A stretch of DNA of 64,000 bases from Clostridia bacterium (GTDB lineage: Bacteria > Bacillota > Clostridia > Christensenellales > Borkfalkiaceae), in NCBI GenBank assembly GCA_017397305.1, contig JAFQJB010000004.1, positions 1-64,000 on the forward strand. Direction: 5' to 3'. A program made the position numbers and the translations under genes. Numbering within the stretch: the stretch's first letter is position 1; each line of letters starts with the position of its first letter. The notes beneath the pieces are model-generated. The model ran no database searches, had not been told where the DNA came from, and saw nothing but the letters and a program-made list of their open reading frames with translations. This document shows, piece by piece, positions 35,029 through 42,495 of the stretch.

Positions 35029-36570
35029 ATGAACGTATACGAGCTTATTTCATTTATAGCGTATTTTGTTCTGGTTCTCGCAGTCGGCGTTTACTTTTTC
35101 TTTAAGGGGAAAGGAAAGTCGGGCGAGAAAGAGTATTTTTTAGGCGACAGACAAATGAGTGGGTTAATCGCAGCATTCTCGGCTGGTGCATCAGATATGT
35201 CAGCGTGGGTGTTGATGGGACTTCCCGGTGCGATTTTCCTTTACGGACTAGGTCAAGTTTGGATTTCAGTTGGTCTTCTTATCGGTACCATTTGTGCATG
35301 GCTTTTCGTTGCACCCAAACTTCGCCGTTTTGCAATCAAGGCAAACGATTCTATCACTATACCGGAATTTTTGTCTAATAGGTTCAAGGCAAAAAGTCCC
35401 GTGCTTCGCATTTCTTGTGCGGTAATTTTCGTTATCGCATACTGCGTATATACCGCGTCAAGCTTGGCTGCTTGCGGGGATTTATTTAATATGGTTTTGG
35501 GCATCGATAAAGAACTTGCAATGATAATTGCGGCTGCAATCATTTGCGTATATACCTTGCTAGGCGGATTTAAGGCAGTTTGTTGGACCGACTTCTTCCA
35601 AGGTATGATAATGCTTGCTGCAATCATGCTTGTTCCTATCGTTGCTTTGTTTATGCTAAACGGTAGCGGTCCTCTCGGTGCGGTGGTTACACCTGATAAC
35701 TACTACAACTTGCTTTCAAGCGGTAAATTCGATTGGCCCAGCATTGCAAACATAATAACCGGTCTCGGCTGGGGATTGGGGTATTTTGGTATGCCTCATA
35801 TCCTTGTAAGATATATGTCTATTAAGTCGGAAAAGGAAATGAAAAAATCTCAAATCATCGGTATTGTTTGGATTGCAATTATTCTAGGTATGTCTACAAT
35901 TGTGGGCTTGCTCGGTCATAGTTTCCTCGGCTCTTCACTTGCAAGTGAGGATAAAAACCTCGTATTCGTTAAAATGGTAAGAAGCATATTCGGTTATGGT
36001 GCGGTGGCACTTATCGGTGGCTTGTTGCTCTCTGCAATCGTTGCGGCGGCAATGAGCACTGCAGACTCTCAATTGCTCGCTTCTTCAAGCGCATTCTCTT
36101 CGGATATCTATAAAACTGCTATAAGAAAGAACGCGTCCGACAAAGAAATTCTTTGGGTAGGTAGAATAACCGTTGGTGCGATTGTTGTTATTGCACTATT
36201 GATTGCACTATTCGTAAGTTCGGATATAATGGGACTGGTTTCTGCCGCTTGGTCGATTTTCGGCGCTGCGTTTGGACCTGTAATCTTGCTTTCACTCTTC
36301 TGGAAGAGATTTAACTATAAGGGCGCAGTTGTATCTATAATCGTCGGCTTCGTGGTATCTGTTCTTTGGATGGTGCTCTTCAACTTCGAATATTATAACT
36401 TCACAAGTGTGATTTATAACACTGGTTTATACGAAATCGTTCCGGGCTTTGTACTAGGGCTTATCTCGGCAGTTGCTGTTTCGCTCTTTACAAAAGCGCC
36501 GTCAAAGGAAATACAAGACCTTTACGATTCGGTTAAAAAAGTACCTGACGAAGAACAAGCAAAAGCATAG
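35029..36570 (+). CDS. putP: Sodium/proline symporter (SSS family)
   Basis: 513 aa with about 13 membrane segments. Family features include EYFLGDRQMSGLIAAFSAGASDMSAWVLMGLPG near the N-terminus and DSITIPEFLSNRF. Others are LLGGFKAVCWTDFFQG, and AAAMSTADSQLLASSSAFSSDIY in TM8, which holds the sodium-site serine/threonine residues. It imports proline with sodium for nutrition or osmoprotection. AGGAGA precedes ATG 35029, and a terminator follows. The length equals typical PutP. Confidence 0.92.
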   Translation: MNVYELISFIAYFVLVLAVGVYFFFKGKGKSGEKEYFLGDRQMSGLIAAFSAGASDMSAWVLMGLPGAIFLYGLGQVWISVGLLIGTICAWLFVAPKLRRFAIKANDSITIPEFLSNRFKAKSPVLRISCAVIFVIAYCVYTASSLAACGDLFNMVLGIDKELAMIIAAAIICVYTLLGGFKAVCWTDFFQGMIMLAAIMLVPIVALFMLNGSGPLGAVVTPDNYYNLLSSGKFDWPSIANIITGLGWGLGYFGMPHILVRYMSIKSEKEMKKSQIIGIVWIAIILGMSTIVGLLGHSFLGSSLASEDKNLVFVKMVRSIFGYGAVALIGGLLLSAIVAAAMSTADSQLLASSSAFSSDIYKTAIRKNASDKEILWVGRITVGAIVVIALLIALFVSSDIMGLVSAAWSIFGAAFGPVILLSLFWKRFNYKGAVVSIIVGFVVSVLWMVLFNFEYYNFTSVIYNTGLYEIVPGFVLGLISAVAVSLFTKAPSKEIQDLYDSVKKVPDEEQAKA

Positions 36571-36576
36571 TAAACA

Positions 36577-36607
36577 AGGGCAACTGATATTCTCGGTTGC
36601 CTTTTTT
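36577..36607 (+). terminator. Intrinsic terminator
   Basis: Stem AGG(G)CAAC (36577-36584) / GTTGCCTT (36597-36603) with a T run to 36607. It closes putP. Confidence 0.75.
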
Positions 36608-36644
36608 GTAGAATAGAAAGCGCACGGTTAAACAAAATATAATT

Positions 36645-36896
36645 ATGCGCTATGAAAAAGTGTTCGTTCAAGTGACTGCAAAATTTTCAGTCGAGGGGGG
36701 AATGACCCCGCTTGAAATTTTGTGGCGTGACGGAAAAAGATATGTAATAGATAAAGTTAAATTTACCGACCGCGCCCCGTCAAAAGTGGGCGGAATGGTA
36801 ACCAAAAGATATACCGTTTTAATCGGTGGGCAAGAGAGATATTTATATTTCGATAAATACACTGAACGTTGGTTTGTGGAGAAAAGGTATTTATGA
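36645..36896 (+). CDS. Small protein coupled to dinB (DUF6504-like, tentative)
   Basis: 83 aa, beta-rich and basic: PLEILWRDGKRYVIDKVKF, KRYTVLIGGQERYLYFD, and RWFVEKRYL at the C-terminus. Its TGA stop overlaps the dinB ATG (ATGA, 36893-36896), so the two genes are translationally coupled. The short W-x-DG-x-R-Y plus R-Y-x-V-x-x-G pattern recalls the small DUF6504-type proteins next to Y-family polymerases in other phyla. This comparison is from memory. It may be a polymerase accessory factor. Confidence 0.65.
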   Translation: MRYEKVFVQVTAKFSVEGGMTPLEILWRDGKRYVIDKVKFTDRAPSKVGGMVTKRYTVLIGGQERYLYFDKYTERWFVEKRYL

Positions 36897-38134
36897 GAAC
36901 TATTTTGCATAGTGACCTTAATAATTTTTACGCGTCGGTCGAGGTTATGAAAAACCCCGACCTTGCCTCCGTTCCGCTCGTTGTCACCGGCAGTGTAGAA
37001 GATAGGCACGGCATAGTGCTTGCTAAAAACCAAATCGCAAAAAAACTCGGTGTAAAGACGGGCGAAGTTATATGGCAAGCCCGCAAAAAGTGTGGGGAGG
37101 AACTCGTTTGCGTTCTAGCCGACTTCCCCTCTTACTACAAGGTTTCTCGGGCGGTTAAAGAGATTTACGGGCGGTTTACCGACCACATCGAGCCGTTCGG
37201 CATAGACGAGTGCTGGTTAGACGTTACCGATAGCGTTAAAAATTTTGGTACGGGCGAAGAGATTGCCGAAAAGATAAGGACGGCGGTAAAGGAAGAACTT
37301 GGTGTTACGGTAAGCATTGGCGTAAGTTTTAACAAGGTCTTTGCAAAACTTGGTTCGGATATGAAAAAACCCGACGCAATAACTATAATCAATCAAGAAA
37401 ACTTCAAAGATTTGGTGTGGAAATTACCGATTGAAGACCTTTTGTACGTCGGTAGGGCGACTAAAAATAAACTTAATAAAATTGGTGTGCACACTATAGG
37501 CGAGCTTGCTTGCACTGATAAAAGCGTTCTTAAAAGTTTGCTCGGTGTTTGGGGTAAAACCTTATACTGCTACGCAAACGGGCTTGACGATACACCGGTC
37601 GTATCTAAAAGAGAAGACGATAGCATTAAAAGTATAAGCAACAGTCTCACTTACTACAAAGATTTGACCGATTTTGAAGAGGTTAAAACACTTATAATGT
37701 TACTTGCAGAGTCGGTTGCCTCAAGGCTTAGGGAAAGTGGACTTGGAAAGGCTTGCACGGTAAAACTTACCGTCACGTCAAACCAACTTTTAACGGTGGG
37801 TAAGCAGTGCACTTTGCAAATACCGACGCATTCCTCGGTGGATATCGCAAAGAGTTGTTATAAGATGTTTGGTCAAATTTATAAGTGGGAATACCCCGTC
37901 CGTGCGGTTGGCGTGGGGGTAAGTTCGTTTACTTTAGGTGCTGAGCAGTTGTGCATTTGTGATGACAACAAAAAGGGACAAAAAGCGGATAAACTAGACG
38001 CCGTTGTGGACGGAATAAGAAAAAAATACGGTAACAATTCGGTGCAAAGGGCAACCGTACTTCAAGATAAGCGCCTTGCGGAACTGGACGTTGGCGGGCA
38101 AGAAATAAAGCCGTTCGATAGGGGCGGTGCTTAA
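36893..38134 (+). CDS. dinB: Y-family DNA polymerase (DNA polymerase IV type)
   Basis: 413 aa, ATG 36893. Palm residues are visible: Asp8 in ILHSDLNNFYASVE and Asp105-Glu106 in FGIDECWLDV, the three metal-binding acids of Y-family polymerases. VSIGVSFNKVFAKLGSDMKKPD and the helix-hairpin-helix thumb (VGRATKNKLNKIGVHTIGEL) follow, with a little-finger domain at ~245-370. It copies past damaged bases. The N in place of the usual second Asp (SDLNNF) is a common variant. No beta-clamp motif is obvious at the C-terminus. No LexA box is seen directly upstream. Confidence 0.9.
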   Translation: MRTILHSDLNNFYASVEVMKNPDLASVPLVVTGSVEDRHGIVLAKNQIAKKLGVKTGEVIWQARKKCGEELVCVLADFPSYYKVSRAVKEIYGRFTDHIEPFGIDECWLDVTDSVKNFGTGEEIAEKIRTAVKEELGVTVSIGVSFNKVFAKLGSDMKKPDAITIINQENFKDLVWKLPIEDLLYVGRATKNKLNKIGVHTIGELACTDKSVLKSLLGVWGKTLYCYANGLDDTPVVSKREDDSIKSISNSLTYYKDLTDFEEVKTLIMLLAESVASRLRESGLGKACTVKLTVTSNQLLTVGKQCTLQIPTHSSVDIAKSCYKMFGQIYKWEYPVRAVGVGVSSFTLGAEQLCICDDNKKGQKADKLDAVVDGIRKKYGNNSVQRATVLQDKRLAELDVGGQEIKPFDRGGA

Positions 38135-38169
38135 ATATTTATAGAAATTAACGCGTATACTAAGGTAGT

Positions 38170-38787
38170 ATGCGCGTTGAAACTTATTTTAGGGAAAACA
38201 GTAAAAAGATTAAGGTTTTTTATAACGCAACAAAACTCGTGCTTGCCGTTATATTTTTGCTCTTTTTCGTGCTTTTTGGCATTAATTGGGCTCAAAAAAA
38301 GTTTTTCTACCCACTAGAGTATACTGAATACGTAAATGCTAGCGCGGAAAAATACGGTCTAGACCCAGCCGTTATATATGCCGTTATAAAGATAGAGAGC
38401 GGTTTTAAAAGGGACGTTGAAAGCAAAAAGGGTGCAAAGGGGCTTATGCAAATAACCGACGGCACGGCGGAGTATATAGCAAAACTTTTGGGAGTAAAAG
38501 AGTATAATTTATTGGACGAAAAAACCAATATAGAATTCGGCAGTTTTTATTTAAGGTATCTATTAAATAAGTTTACCGCCCTTGAAACAGCAATCGTCGC
38601 CTACAATGCGGGCGAAGGGGTGGTTTCATATTGGCTTTCGCAAAAGCAGTATAGCGACGACCAAATAACCCTAAAAGCAATCCCTTATAAAGAAACGAGA
38701 GATTATATAAAAAAATTTAACAAATCTTTTGCAAAATATCACAAATTATATGGAAATATTCTTGACAAACCCAAAAATTTTGAGTAA
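38170..38787 (+). CDS. Membrane-anchored lytic transglycosylase (SLT family)
   Basis: 205 aa. One membrane segment near residues 22-40 (LVLAVIFLLFFVLFGINW) anchors the enzyme with its catalytic domain outside. The SLT domain (~50-190) has catalytic Glu76 in YAVIKIESGFKRD, then KGAKGLMQI and VAYNAGEGVVSYW. It cleaves peptidoglycan glycan strands to 1,6-anhydro products during wall growth or spore formation. The tRNA promoter lies across its stop codon, so the tRNA gene is an independent unit. Confidence 0.9.
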   Translation: MRVETYFRENSKKIKVFYNATKLVLAVIFLLFFVLFGINWAQKKFFYPLEYTEYVNASAEKYGLDPAVIYAVIKIESGFKRDVESKKGAKGLMQITDGTAEYIAKLLGVKEYNLLDEKTNIEFGSFYLRYLLNKFTALETAIVAYNAGEGVVSYWLSQKQYSDDQITLKAIPYKETRDYIKKFNKSFAKYHKLYGNILDKPKNFE

Positions 38788-38790
38788 TAT
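38762..38790 (+). promoter_or_regulatory. Promoter of tRNA-Leu
   Basis: Perfect TTGACA (38762-38767), 17-bp spacer, TAATAT (38785-38790). It overlaps the stop of the transglycosylase gene. The tRNA begins 15 nt after the -10 box. Confidence 0.75.
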
Positions 38791-38804
38791 ATAAAGGCTG
38801 ACGT

Positions 38805-38887
38805 GTGAGGGTGGCGGAATTGGCAGACGCGTACGTTTGAGGGGCGTATGGTTATCCGTGTGGGTTCAAGTCCCATCCTTCACACCA
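38805..38887 (+). tRNA. tRNA-Leu (anticodon GAG), attachment site for the integrated element
   Basis: 83 nt including encoded CCA. Acceptor GTGAGGG (38805-38811) pairs with CCTTCAC. The anticodon stem is TACGT/GCGTA, with loop TTGAGGG and anticodon GAG at 38839-38841. A long class-II variable arm and the T arm GGGTTCAAGTCCC follow. The 3' part from 38863 is repeated at 48007-48033, so the element integrated into this gene and restored its 3' end. Confidence 0.95.
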
Positions 38888-38889
38888 AA
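38863..38889 (+). repeat. attL, 27-bp direct repeat at the tRNA-Leu 3' end
   Basis: Begins GGTTCAAGTCCC and ends CACACCAAA; identical to 48007-48033. It contains the T arm, the acceptor 3' strand and CCA. Confidence 0.9.
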
Positions 38890-38892
38890 AAT

Positions 38893-38946
38893 GCGATATA
38901 TTGTGCTAATTAAGGCTGAAAAGGTACAATATATCGCTCTTTTTTT
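38893..38946 (+). terminator. Element-borne terminator behind tRNA-Leu
   Basis: 12-bp stem GCGATATATTGT (38893-38904) / ACAATATATCGC (38926-38937) followed by a T-rich run to 38946. It lies just inside attL, so it ends the tRNA transcript after integration has displaced the original terminator (now at 48038). Confidence 0.8.
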
Positions 38947-39010
38947 ACCTTTTTTCTACTTTTAAAACAAAAAATGGGAAGTAAATTGGGAAGTTGAGCG
39001 CTATAAATCA

Positions 39011-40267
39011 CTAGTCGAAACGTAGTTTTTTCGCTTGGTCCTTTTGAAATTCCATCGAAAAATGCGTGTAAGTGTTCGCCGTTAAGTTTTTCCCCGGCGC
39101 GTGCCCCATCCATACGTTGACGAGCTCGTTTTCGATTCCGCACTCTCTCGCGCACGTTGAAAACGTGTGCCTTAGGTCCTTGGCGCTGTTGCCCTTCCAA
39201 AAATCACCAAAACGGTCGGAAAATGCGGAAGGTCGAATGCGCCACGTCTCGCTCGATTCGATTTTGTCTTTTAGGCTGTAAAGTTGGGGAAAAATAGGCA
39301 ACGTTCTAAATAAGTTCGCAGGGTTTACTTTTTGCGATTGCTTTAATTTTGCATTCCGGATAGAGAACGTTCCCTCGGACCAATTAAACGTTAACGTTTC
39401 AAGTTCGGCGCCACGACACCCGGAATAAAGAGCAATTAAACAAGCGAGCCCGAATGCGTTCGGCTCGTTTTCCATTTGCTGGATAAAACGTGCGCGTTCT
39501 TCTTTGTTAAGGGCTTTGCCCGGTGTTCGAACGTGCTTTTGAACAATAACGCCGTCCATAGGGTTGGAAGGGCAGAGGCGGTTTGCCACCGCATACTTAA
39601 AAACGCCGTTCAATATTACTTTTGCATTTTCGCACGTTCTTCCGCTTTTAATGAAAAGTTCATTAAAAAATGGTTGTAGGTCCATTGGTAAGATAGTTTT
39701 TACTAAACGACTACCAAAGGCGGGCTCGATATGGTTTTTGTAAACGCTCATGTAAACGCGGTGGTTTACCGCGGACGAGTGCGCTTTTTTGTTCTCAAGC
39801 CAACAACGTGCAACAAAGTCCACCGTTTTTAATTCGCTAATAGTCCGCACTCCACGTGCGCTTTCGCCTTGCTCTTTCAAAATTTTGTTCAGTTCACGTA
39901 TAAAATCATATGCCTTTTTCTTTGCAACAACGAATTTTTTTGACGTGAACGTTTCATTGTAACCGTTGCGACGGTATCTAAATTGGTGTAGACCGTCGGC
40001 AGTTTTTCGATACTTTAAATCTCTTAAATATGGCAATTCTTTTAACTCCTTCGCAGTCCACCATTCACGATTTTGAACTATATTAAATTGTAAATCTACG
40101 CTAGCGCTTTCTTCGGAAGGCGCTTTTTTGTTTTCTACCAATCGGAATTGCTGGCGGAACTCTTCCGCATGCAAAATCTTTTCGGAATTATTAATTGTCG
40201 CTTGCGCGCAATAAACTAGAATTTTTTCCGCGATAGACTGAAAAAAAGAAAGGTCCTTGTCGTTCAT
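39011..40267 (-). CDS. Tyrosine recombinase / integrase
   Basis: 418 aa, ATG 40267 behind AGAGG. The N-terminal part (~60-125) holds an arm-binding-type region (YLRDLKYRKTADGLHQFRYRRNG). A SAM-like core-binding domain (~140-240) and a catalytic domain (~250-410) follow. Catalytic residues are Arg285 (LYSGCRGAELETL), Lys363 in place of the usual His with Arg366 (AKDLRHTF), His389 (WMGHA) and Tyr400 (ANTYTHFS). It should drive integration and excision at the tRNA-Leu site. It is transcribed toward attL, and its stop is ~120 bp from the repeat. Confidence 0.92.
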   Translation of the reverse strand: MNDKDLSFFQSIAEKILVYCAQATINNSEKILHAEEFRQQFRLVENKKAPSEESASVDLQFNIVQNREWWTAKELKELPYLRDLKYRKTADGLHQFRYRRNGYNETFTSKKFVVAKKKAYDFIRELNKILKEQGESARGVRTISELKTVDFVARCWLENKKAHSSAVNHRVYMSVYKNHIEPAFGSRLVKTILPMDLQPFFNELFIKSGRTCENAKVILNGVFKYAVANRLCPSNPMDGVIVQKHVRTPGKALNKEERARFIQQMENEPNAFGLACLIALYSGCRGAELETLTFNWSEGTFSIRNAKLKQSQKVNPANLFRTLPIFPQLYSLKDKIESSETWRIRPSAFSDRFGDFWKGNSAKDLRHTFSTCARECGIENELVNVWMGHAPGKNLTANTYTHFSMEFQKDQAKKLRFD

Positions 40268-40334
40268 TTGTTGCCTCTTGTGTTTTTCTTTTAATTCTAA
40301 CGCGAAAAATTAAAAAAATCTTAATAGCAGTTTT

Positions 40335-40367
40335 AAGAAAGAAGGTCCGTATCGAACCTTCTTTCTT
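40335..40367 (-). other. Hairpin between the repressor and integrase genes
   Basis: 12-bp stem AAGAAAGAAGGT (40335-40346) / ACCTTCTTTCTT (40356-40367). It sits just after the repressor stop and before the integrase start. No T run follows on the minus strand, so it may limit rather than block read-through into int. Confidence 0.55.
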
Positions 40368-40368
40368 A

Positions 40369-40728
40369 CTAAATAATTACTTTATTTTTGCTATCTCTTG
40401 CTTGGTTATAGAAAGACTGCGCCGTCGTCATCAGCGCCAAACGTTCAGCCTTGCCGATTCCACGGTAGCAAAGAACAAGCTTCTTTTCTTCCTCGCTTAA
40501 ATCTTCCCCGGGAGCAACGTTCCCTAGTTCGTCCGTATTCCCTATAAGGTAGTCGACGGTAACATTAAAAATTCGCGCAAGTTTTACAAGTGTTTCTATA
40601 TTTGGTTGAGCGCGCTTGTGCTCCCAAGCATAAATCAAATTTTTTGAAAAGTTCAACCGTGTTGCTATTTCGGGAGCAGTCAAGCCACTTTCCGCCCTTA
40701 ATTCAGAAAACCTATCGTAAAAATCCAT
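40369..40728 (-). CDS. XRE-family transcriptional repressor
   Basis: 119 aa, ATG 40728 behind AAGGAG. The Cro/C1-type helix-turn-helix covers ~6-62: FSELRAESGLTAPEIATRLNFSKNLIYAWEHKRAQPNIETL, then LARIFNVTVDYLIG. The C-terminal tail is helical and short, with no peptidase domain, so induction is not by self-cleavage. It diverges from the early rightward operon. The palindrome AGCACAA-N5-TTGTGCT between the -35 and -10 of that operon is the likely operator. It probably maintains lysogeny. Confidence 0.85.
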   Translation of the reverse strand: MDFYDRFSELRAESGLTAPEIATRLNFSKNLIYAWEHKRAQPNIETLVKLARIFNVTVDYLIGNTDELGNVAPGEDLSEEEKKLVLCYRGIGKAERLALMTTAQSFYNQARDSKNKVII

Positions 40729-40778
40729 ACTAAAAACTCCTTTTTTCTTCTATAATACAAAAATTTTACACAAAATAG

Positions 40779-40807
40779 TTGACAGCACAAAAACATTGTG
40801 CTATATT
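40779..40807 (+). promoter_or_regulatory. Early promoter of the prophage with an embedded operator
   Basis: TTGACA (40779-40784), 17-bp spacer, TATATT (40802-40807). The spacer holds AGCACAA-N5-TTGTGCT (40784-40802), a perfect 7-bp inverted repeat where repressor would exclude RNA polymerase. A second inverted repeat, TTTTTACAC / GTGTAAAAA (40826-40834, 40848-40856), lies in the 5' leader. Confidence 0.7.
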
Positions 40808-40882
40808 TTTTAAAAAAGTACAAGATTTTTACACCAAAAATAATTTAGTGTAAAAAATTTGTCAAAAAAGGAAGGTGTAAAA

Positions 40883-41278
40883 ATGGAAAGAAAAATTAAA
40901 GTAGTTTATTTAGACGTGCGGAACGGCAAGGAGCCGGTCGCAATGGAAATTGAAGACAAGCTCGATTCGTTCTATGACTTGATTGGTTGTTCGGCAATCG
41001 ATATTGTTCATAGACCTATAGGCGGAAAAGACTTTAAAGTTATCGTGGATGACATGGGCTTGCTAAAACCAAACGTAATAATTTCCGCAACCAGCAAACG
41101 CAACTTTGTCGAGCTTGTCGGTAATTTAATTATCGCTGGACTAGAAACTCTAGATGGAGAGTTAACGTCGTTAAGCGATGAAGACGTTAAAAAGATAATC
41201 AATCAATGCTTTATAGGTCGTTCAATGCAAAGACCGTTTGGCTATCACTTGTTAAGGTTAGACAACGGGAGGGCTTAA
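40883..41278 (+). CDS. DUF3846-like phage/plasmid protein
   Basis: 131 aa, ATG 40883 behind AAGGAAGG. The N-terminus (IKVVYLDVRNGKEPVAMEIEDKLDSFYDLIGC) and VIVDDMGLLKPNVIISATSKRNFVELVGNLIIAG match the usual layout of DUF3846 proteins: a short beta-sheet, a helix, and a NxI...GN-hydrophobic motif. It is the first gene of the rightward operon under the repressor-controlled promoter. Function of the family is unknown; it is common in mobile elements. Confidence 0.6.
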   Translation: MERKIKVVYLDVRNGKEPVAMEIEDKLDSFYDLIGCSAIDIVHRPIGGKDFKVIVDDMGLLKPNVIISATSKRNFVELVGNLIIAGLETLDGELTSLSDEDVKKIINQCFIGRSMQRPFGYHLLRLDNGRA

Positions 41279-41279
41279 A

Positions 41280-41438
41280 ATGGTTCTCTTAAAGTGGTTG
41301 GTGATTGGTGCCGTTCTCGGCATAGTGGTTTTATATGGAACCGTACTTTGTACCCTCATGGTGCAAACACGGTGCGGTAAAAGACAAAAAACAAAAAAGA
41401 AAGAAGGTGTTAAAAATGAAGAAGAAAGAAACTATTAG
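41280..41438 (+). CDS. 52-aa single-span membrane protein
   Basis: ATG 41280 has a strong GGGAGGG at 41267-41273. One hydrophobic segment (residues ~3-28) is followed by a very basic tail (KRQKTKKKEG). It overlaps the next gene by 23 bp in another frame. Size, a single span and a Lys-rich tail resemble small filamentous-phage coat or assembly proteins, but no match is recognised. Confidence 0.6.
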   Translation: MVLLKWLVIGAVLGIVVLYGTVLCTLMVQTRCGKRQKTKKKEGVKNEEERNY

Positions 41439-41832
41439 CGCAAAAATGCGCTTAGCATTAGATACTATCGGTTATGGTGATGACGTTAGGTTTGTAAATT
41501 GCTTTGAGGCGCAAGTCTATGGCGAAAGAACGTTCAAAGTCATGTCAGAGGCGCCAATAATAAGCAAGACAAAATATGGAACGTCTATCTTGGTTAGATT
41601 GCAACACTTAGGGTTGTTCCCGATAGAAAAATTAAAGCTTGTTCAATCTAACGTGTTTACAAACGACGAAAAAGCAAAAAAGGGCTTGCATTGTTGCATT
41701 GATTCAAACTGCCCAGAATGTGAGTACGCAAAATATGGTCCTTTATGCATTCCGGAACTTCACAAAGACTTGCAAGCATATGCAAAAAGGATAGAGAGTT
41801 ACCGTGCGGTTAAGGAAGGGGGCAAAAAATGA
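41416..41832 (+). CDS. Cys-rich element protein of unknown function
   Basis: 138 aa, ATG 41416 behind AGAAGG. The N-terminal ~90 residues look mixed alpha/beta (VRFVNCFEAQVYGERTFKVM, SILVRLQHLGLFP). The C-terminal part has a cysteine cluster (HCCIDSNCPECEYAKYGPLC) that could bind zinc. The position between early and coat-like genes, and the size, would suit an ssDNA-binding (gene V-like) role, but nothing in the sequence proves it. Confidence 0.6.
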   Translation: MKKKETISAKMRLALDTIGYGDDVRFVNCFEAQVYGERTFKVMSEAPIISKTKYGTSILVRLQHLGLFPIEKLKLVQSNVFTNDEKAKKGLHCCIDSNCPECEYAKYGPLCIPELHKDLQAYAKRIESYRAVKEGGKK

Positions 41833-42011
41833 TAGAGGCATTAAAGAACGTTGCGCTTATTTTTTTAATCGCGGTTGCGGTATGGTTCATAATCGATACG
41901 CATTTAAGAATTAAAGCGATAAAAGATTATTTTATTGAGAAATCGGAATTGGAGGGAAGGGAAGATGGACCAAAACGTGGTGACGACGGAAAAGACAATA
42001 TGGGCGCTTGA
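41829..42011 (+). CDS. 60-aa single-span membrane protein
   Basis: The ATG overlaps the previous stop (ATGA at 41829-41832) and has a strong AAGGAAGGGGG. One hydrophobic helix (residues ~6-25, VALIFLIAVAVWFIIDTHL) is followed by a charged tail. It overlaps the next gene by 47 bp. Candidate small virion or assembly protein. Confidence 0.65.
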   Translation: MIEALKNVALIFLIAVAVWFIIDTHLRIKAIKDYFIEKSELEGREDGPKRGDDGKDNMGA

Positions 42012-42165
42012 TTTTGAGACAAGCGGAAGAAAAATTCACTTAGAATTTCCGACAATGGAAGGAATGCTTAAAAAAAACACGGAATTAAGGCGCGAAAACA
42101 TAGCACCTAAGAAAACAAAAAAGGTCGTTGAGGTTACCCAAAAAACGACAAATTACAATATCTGA
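41965..42165 (+). CDS. 66-aa basic soluble protein
   Basis: ATG 41965 with GGAGGGAAGG. No membrane segment. Short beta-like start (TIWALDFETSGRKIHLEF) and a Lys/Arg-rich C-terminal half (KKTKKVVEVTQKTTNYNI). It ends inside the first hairpin of the structured region that follows. Function unknown; nucleic-acid binding is plausible from charge. Confidence 0.55.
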   Translation: MDQNVVTTEKTIWALDFETSGRKIHLEFPTMEGMLKKNTELRRENIAPKKTKKVVEVTQKTTNYNI

Positions 42166-42295
42166 TATTACCGGGTTGAGAGTGCCCGTTAATATACACC
42201 TTCAATTTAAGGGACGAGTTTTTCGAAAATTTTTTCTCGTCCCGGACGTGAGCTTTACGAAAGGCGTGCATGCAAGGTCGGGTCTTGCGAAGCTC
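42165..42295 (+). other. Structured non-coding region between early and virion-type genes
   Basis: Three hairpins: ATATTACCGGG (42165-42175) / CCCGTTAATAT (42185-42195); GGGACGAG (42211-42218) / CTCGTCCC (42236-42243); and GAGCTT (42250-42255) / AAGCTC (42290-42295) enclosing GCAAG/CTTGC (42272-42276, 42284-42288). The TGATATTAC at 42163-42171 is one base from the TAATATTAC nick motif of some rolling-circle viruses; this may be chance. It could be an attenuator, a strand origin or a packaging signal. Confidence 0.5.
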
Positions 42296-42320
42296 TAAAA
42301 ACAATAGGAGGCAAGGTCAA

Positions 42321-42491
42321 ATGAAAGGTTGGGTTAAAAAACTAATTTTGATTGTCGGCGCGGTTGCTTCATTGATTATCATTGGAACGTCCGTTTCTGG
42401 TTGGCTTGGCGGAAAAGACAACACCAAGATTGAGAACACCGACAACGAAACCAACACCGAAGTGTCTGTCGTTTCTGACATGGAGGTTTAA
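42321..42491 (+). CDS. 56-aa membrane protein, candidate major coat protein
   Basis: ATG 42321 with a perfect AGGAGG (42306-42311). Basic start (MKGWVKK), one hydrophobic helix (residues 8-28, LILIVGAVASLIIIGTSVSG) and an acidic Asn/Thr/Glu-rich tail. Its position, right after the structured region and before the long anchored protein, is where filamentous phages keep the major coat gene. If it is the coat, its topology is not the classical one (basic C-terminus), so this remains a candidate. Confidence 0.6.
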   Translation: MKGWVKKLILIVGAVASLIIIGTSVSGWLGGKDNTKIENTDNETNTEVSVVSDMEV

Positions 42492-42495
42492 GCAC

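Noticed and set aside
42163-42171. Rolling-circle nick site TGATATTAC
   Set aside because: One mismatch to the known nonamer, located in a stem rather than a loop, and no HUH nickase was recognised; kept only as a remark.
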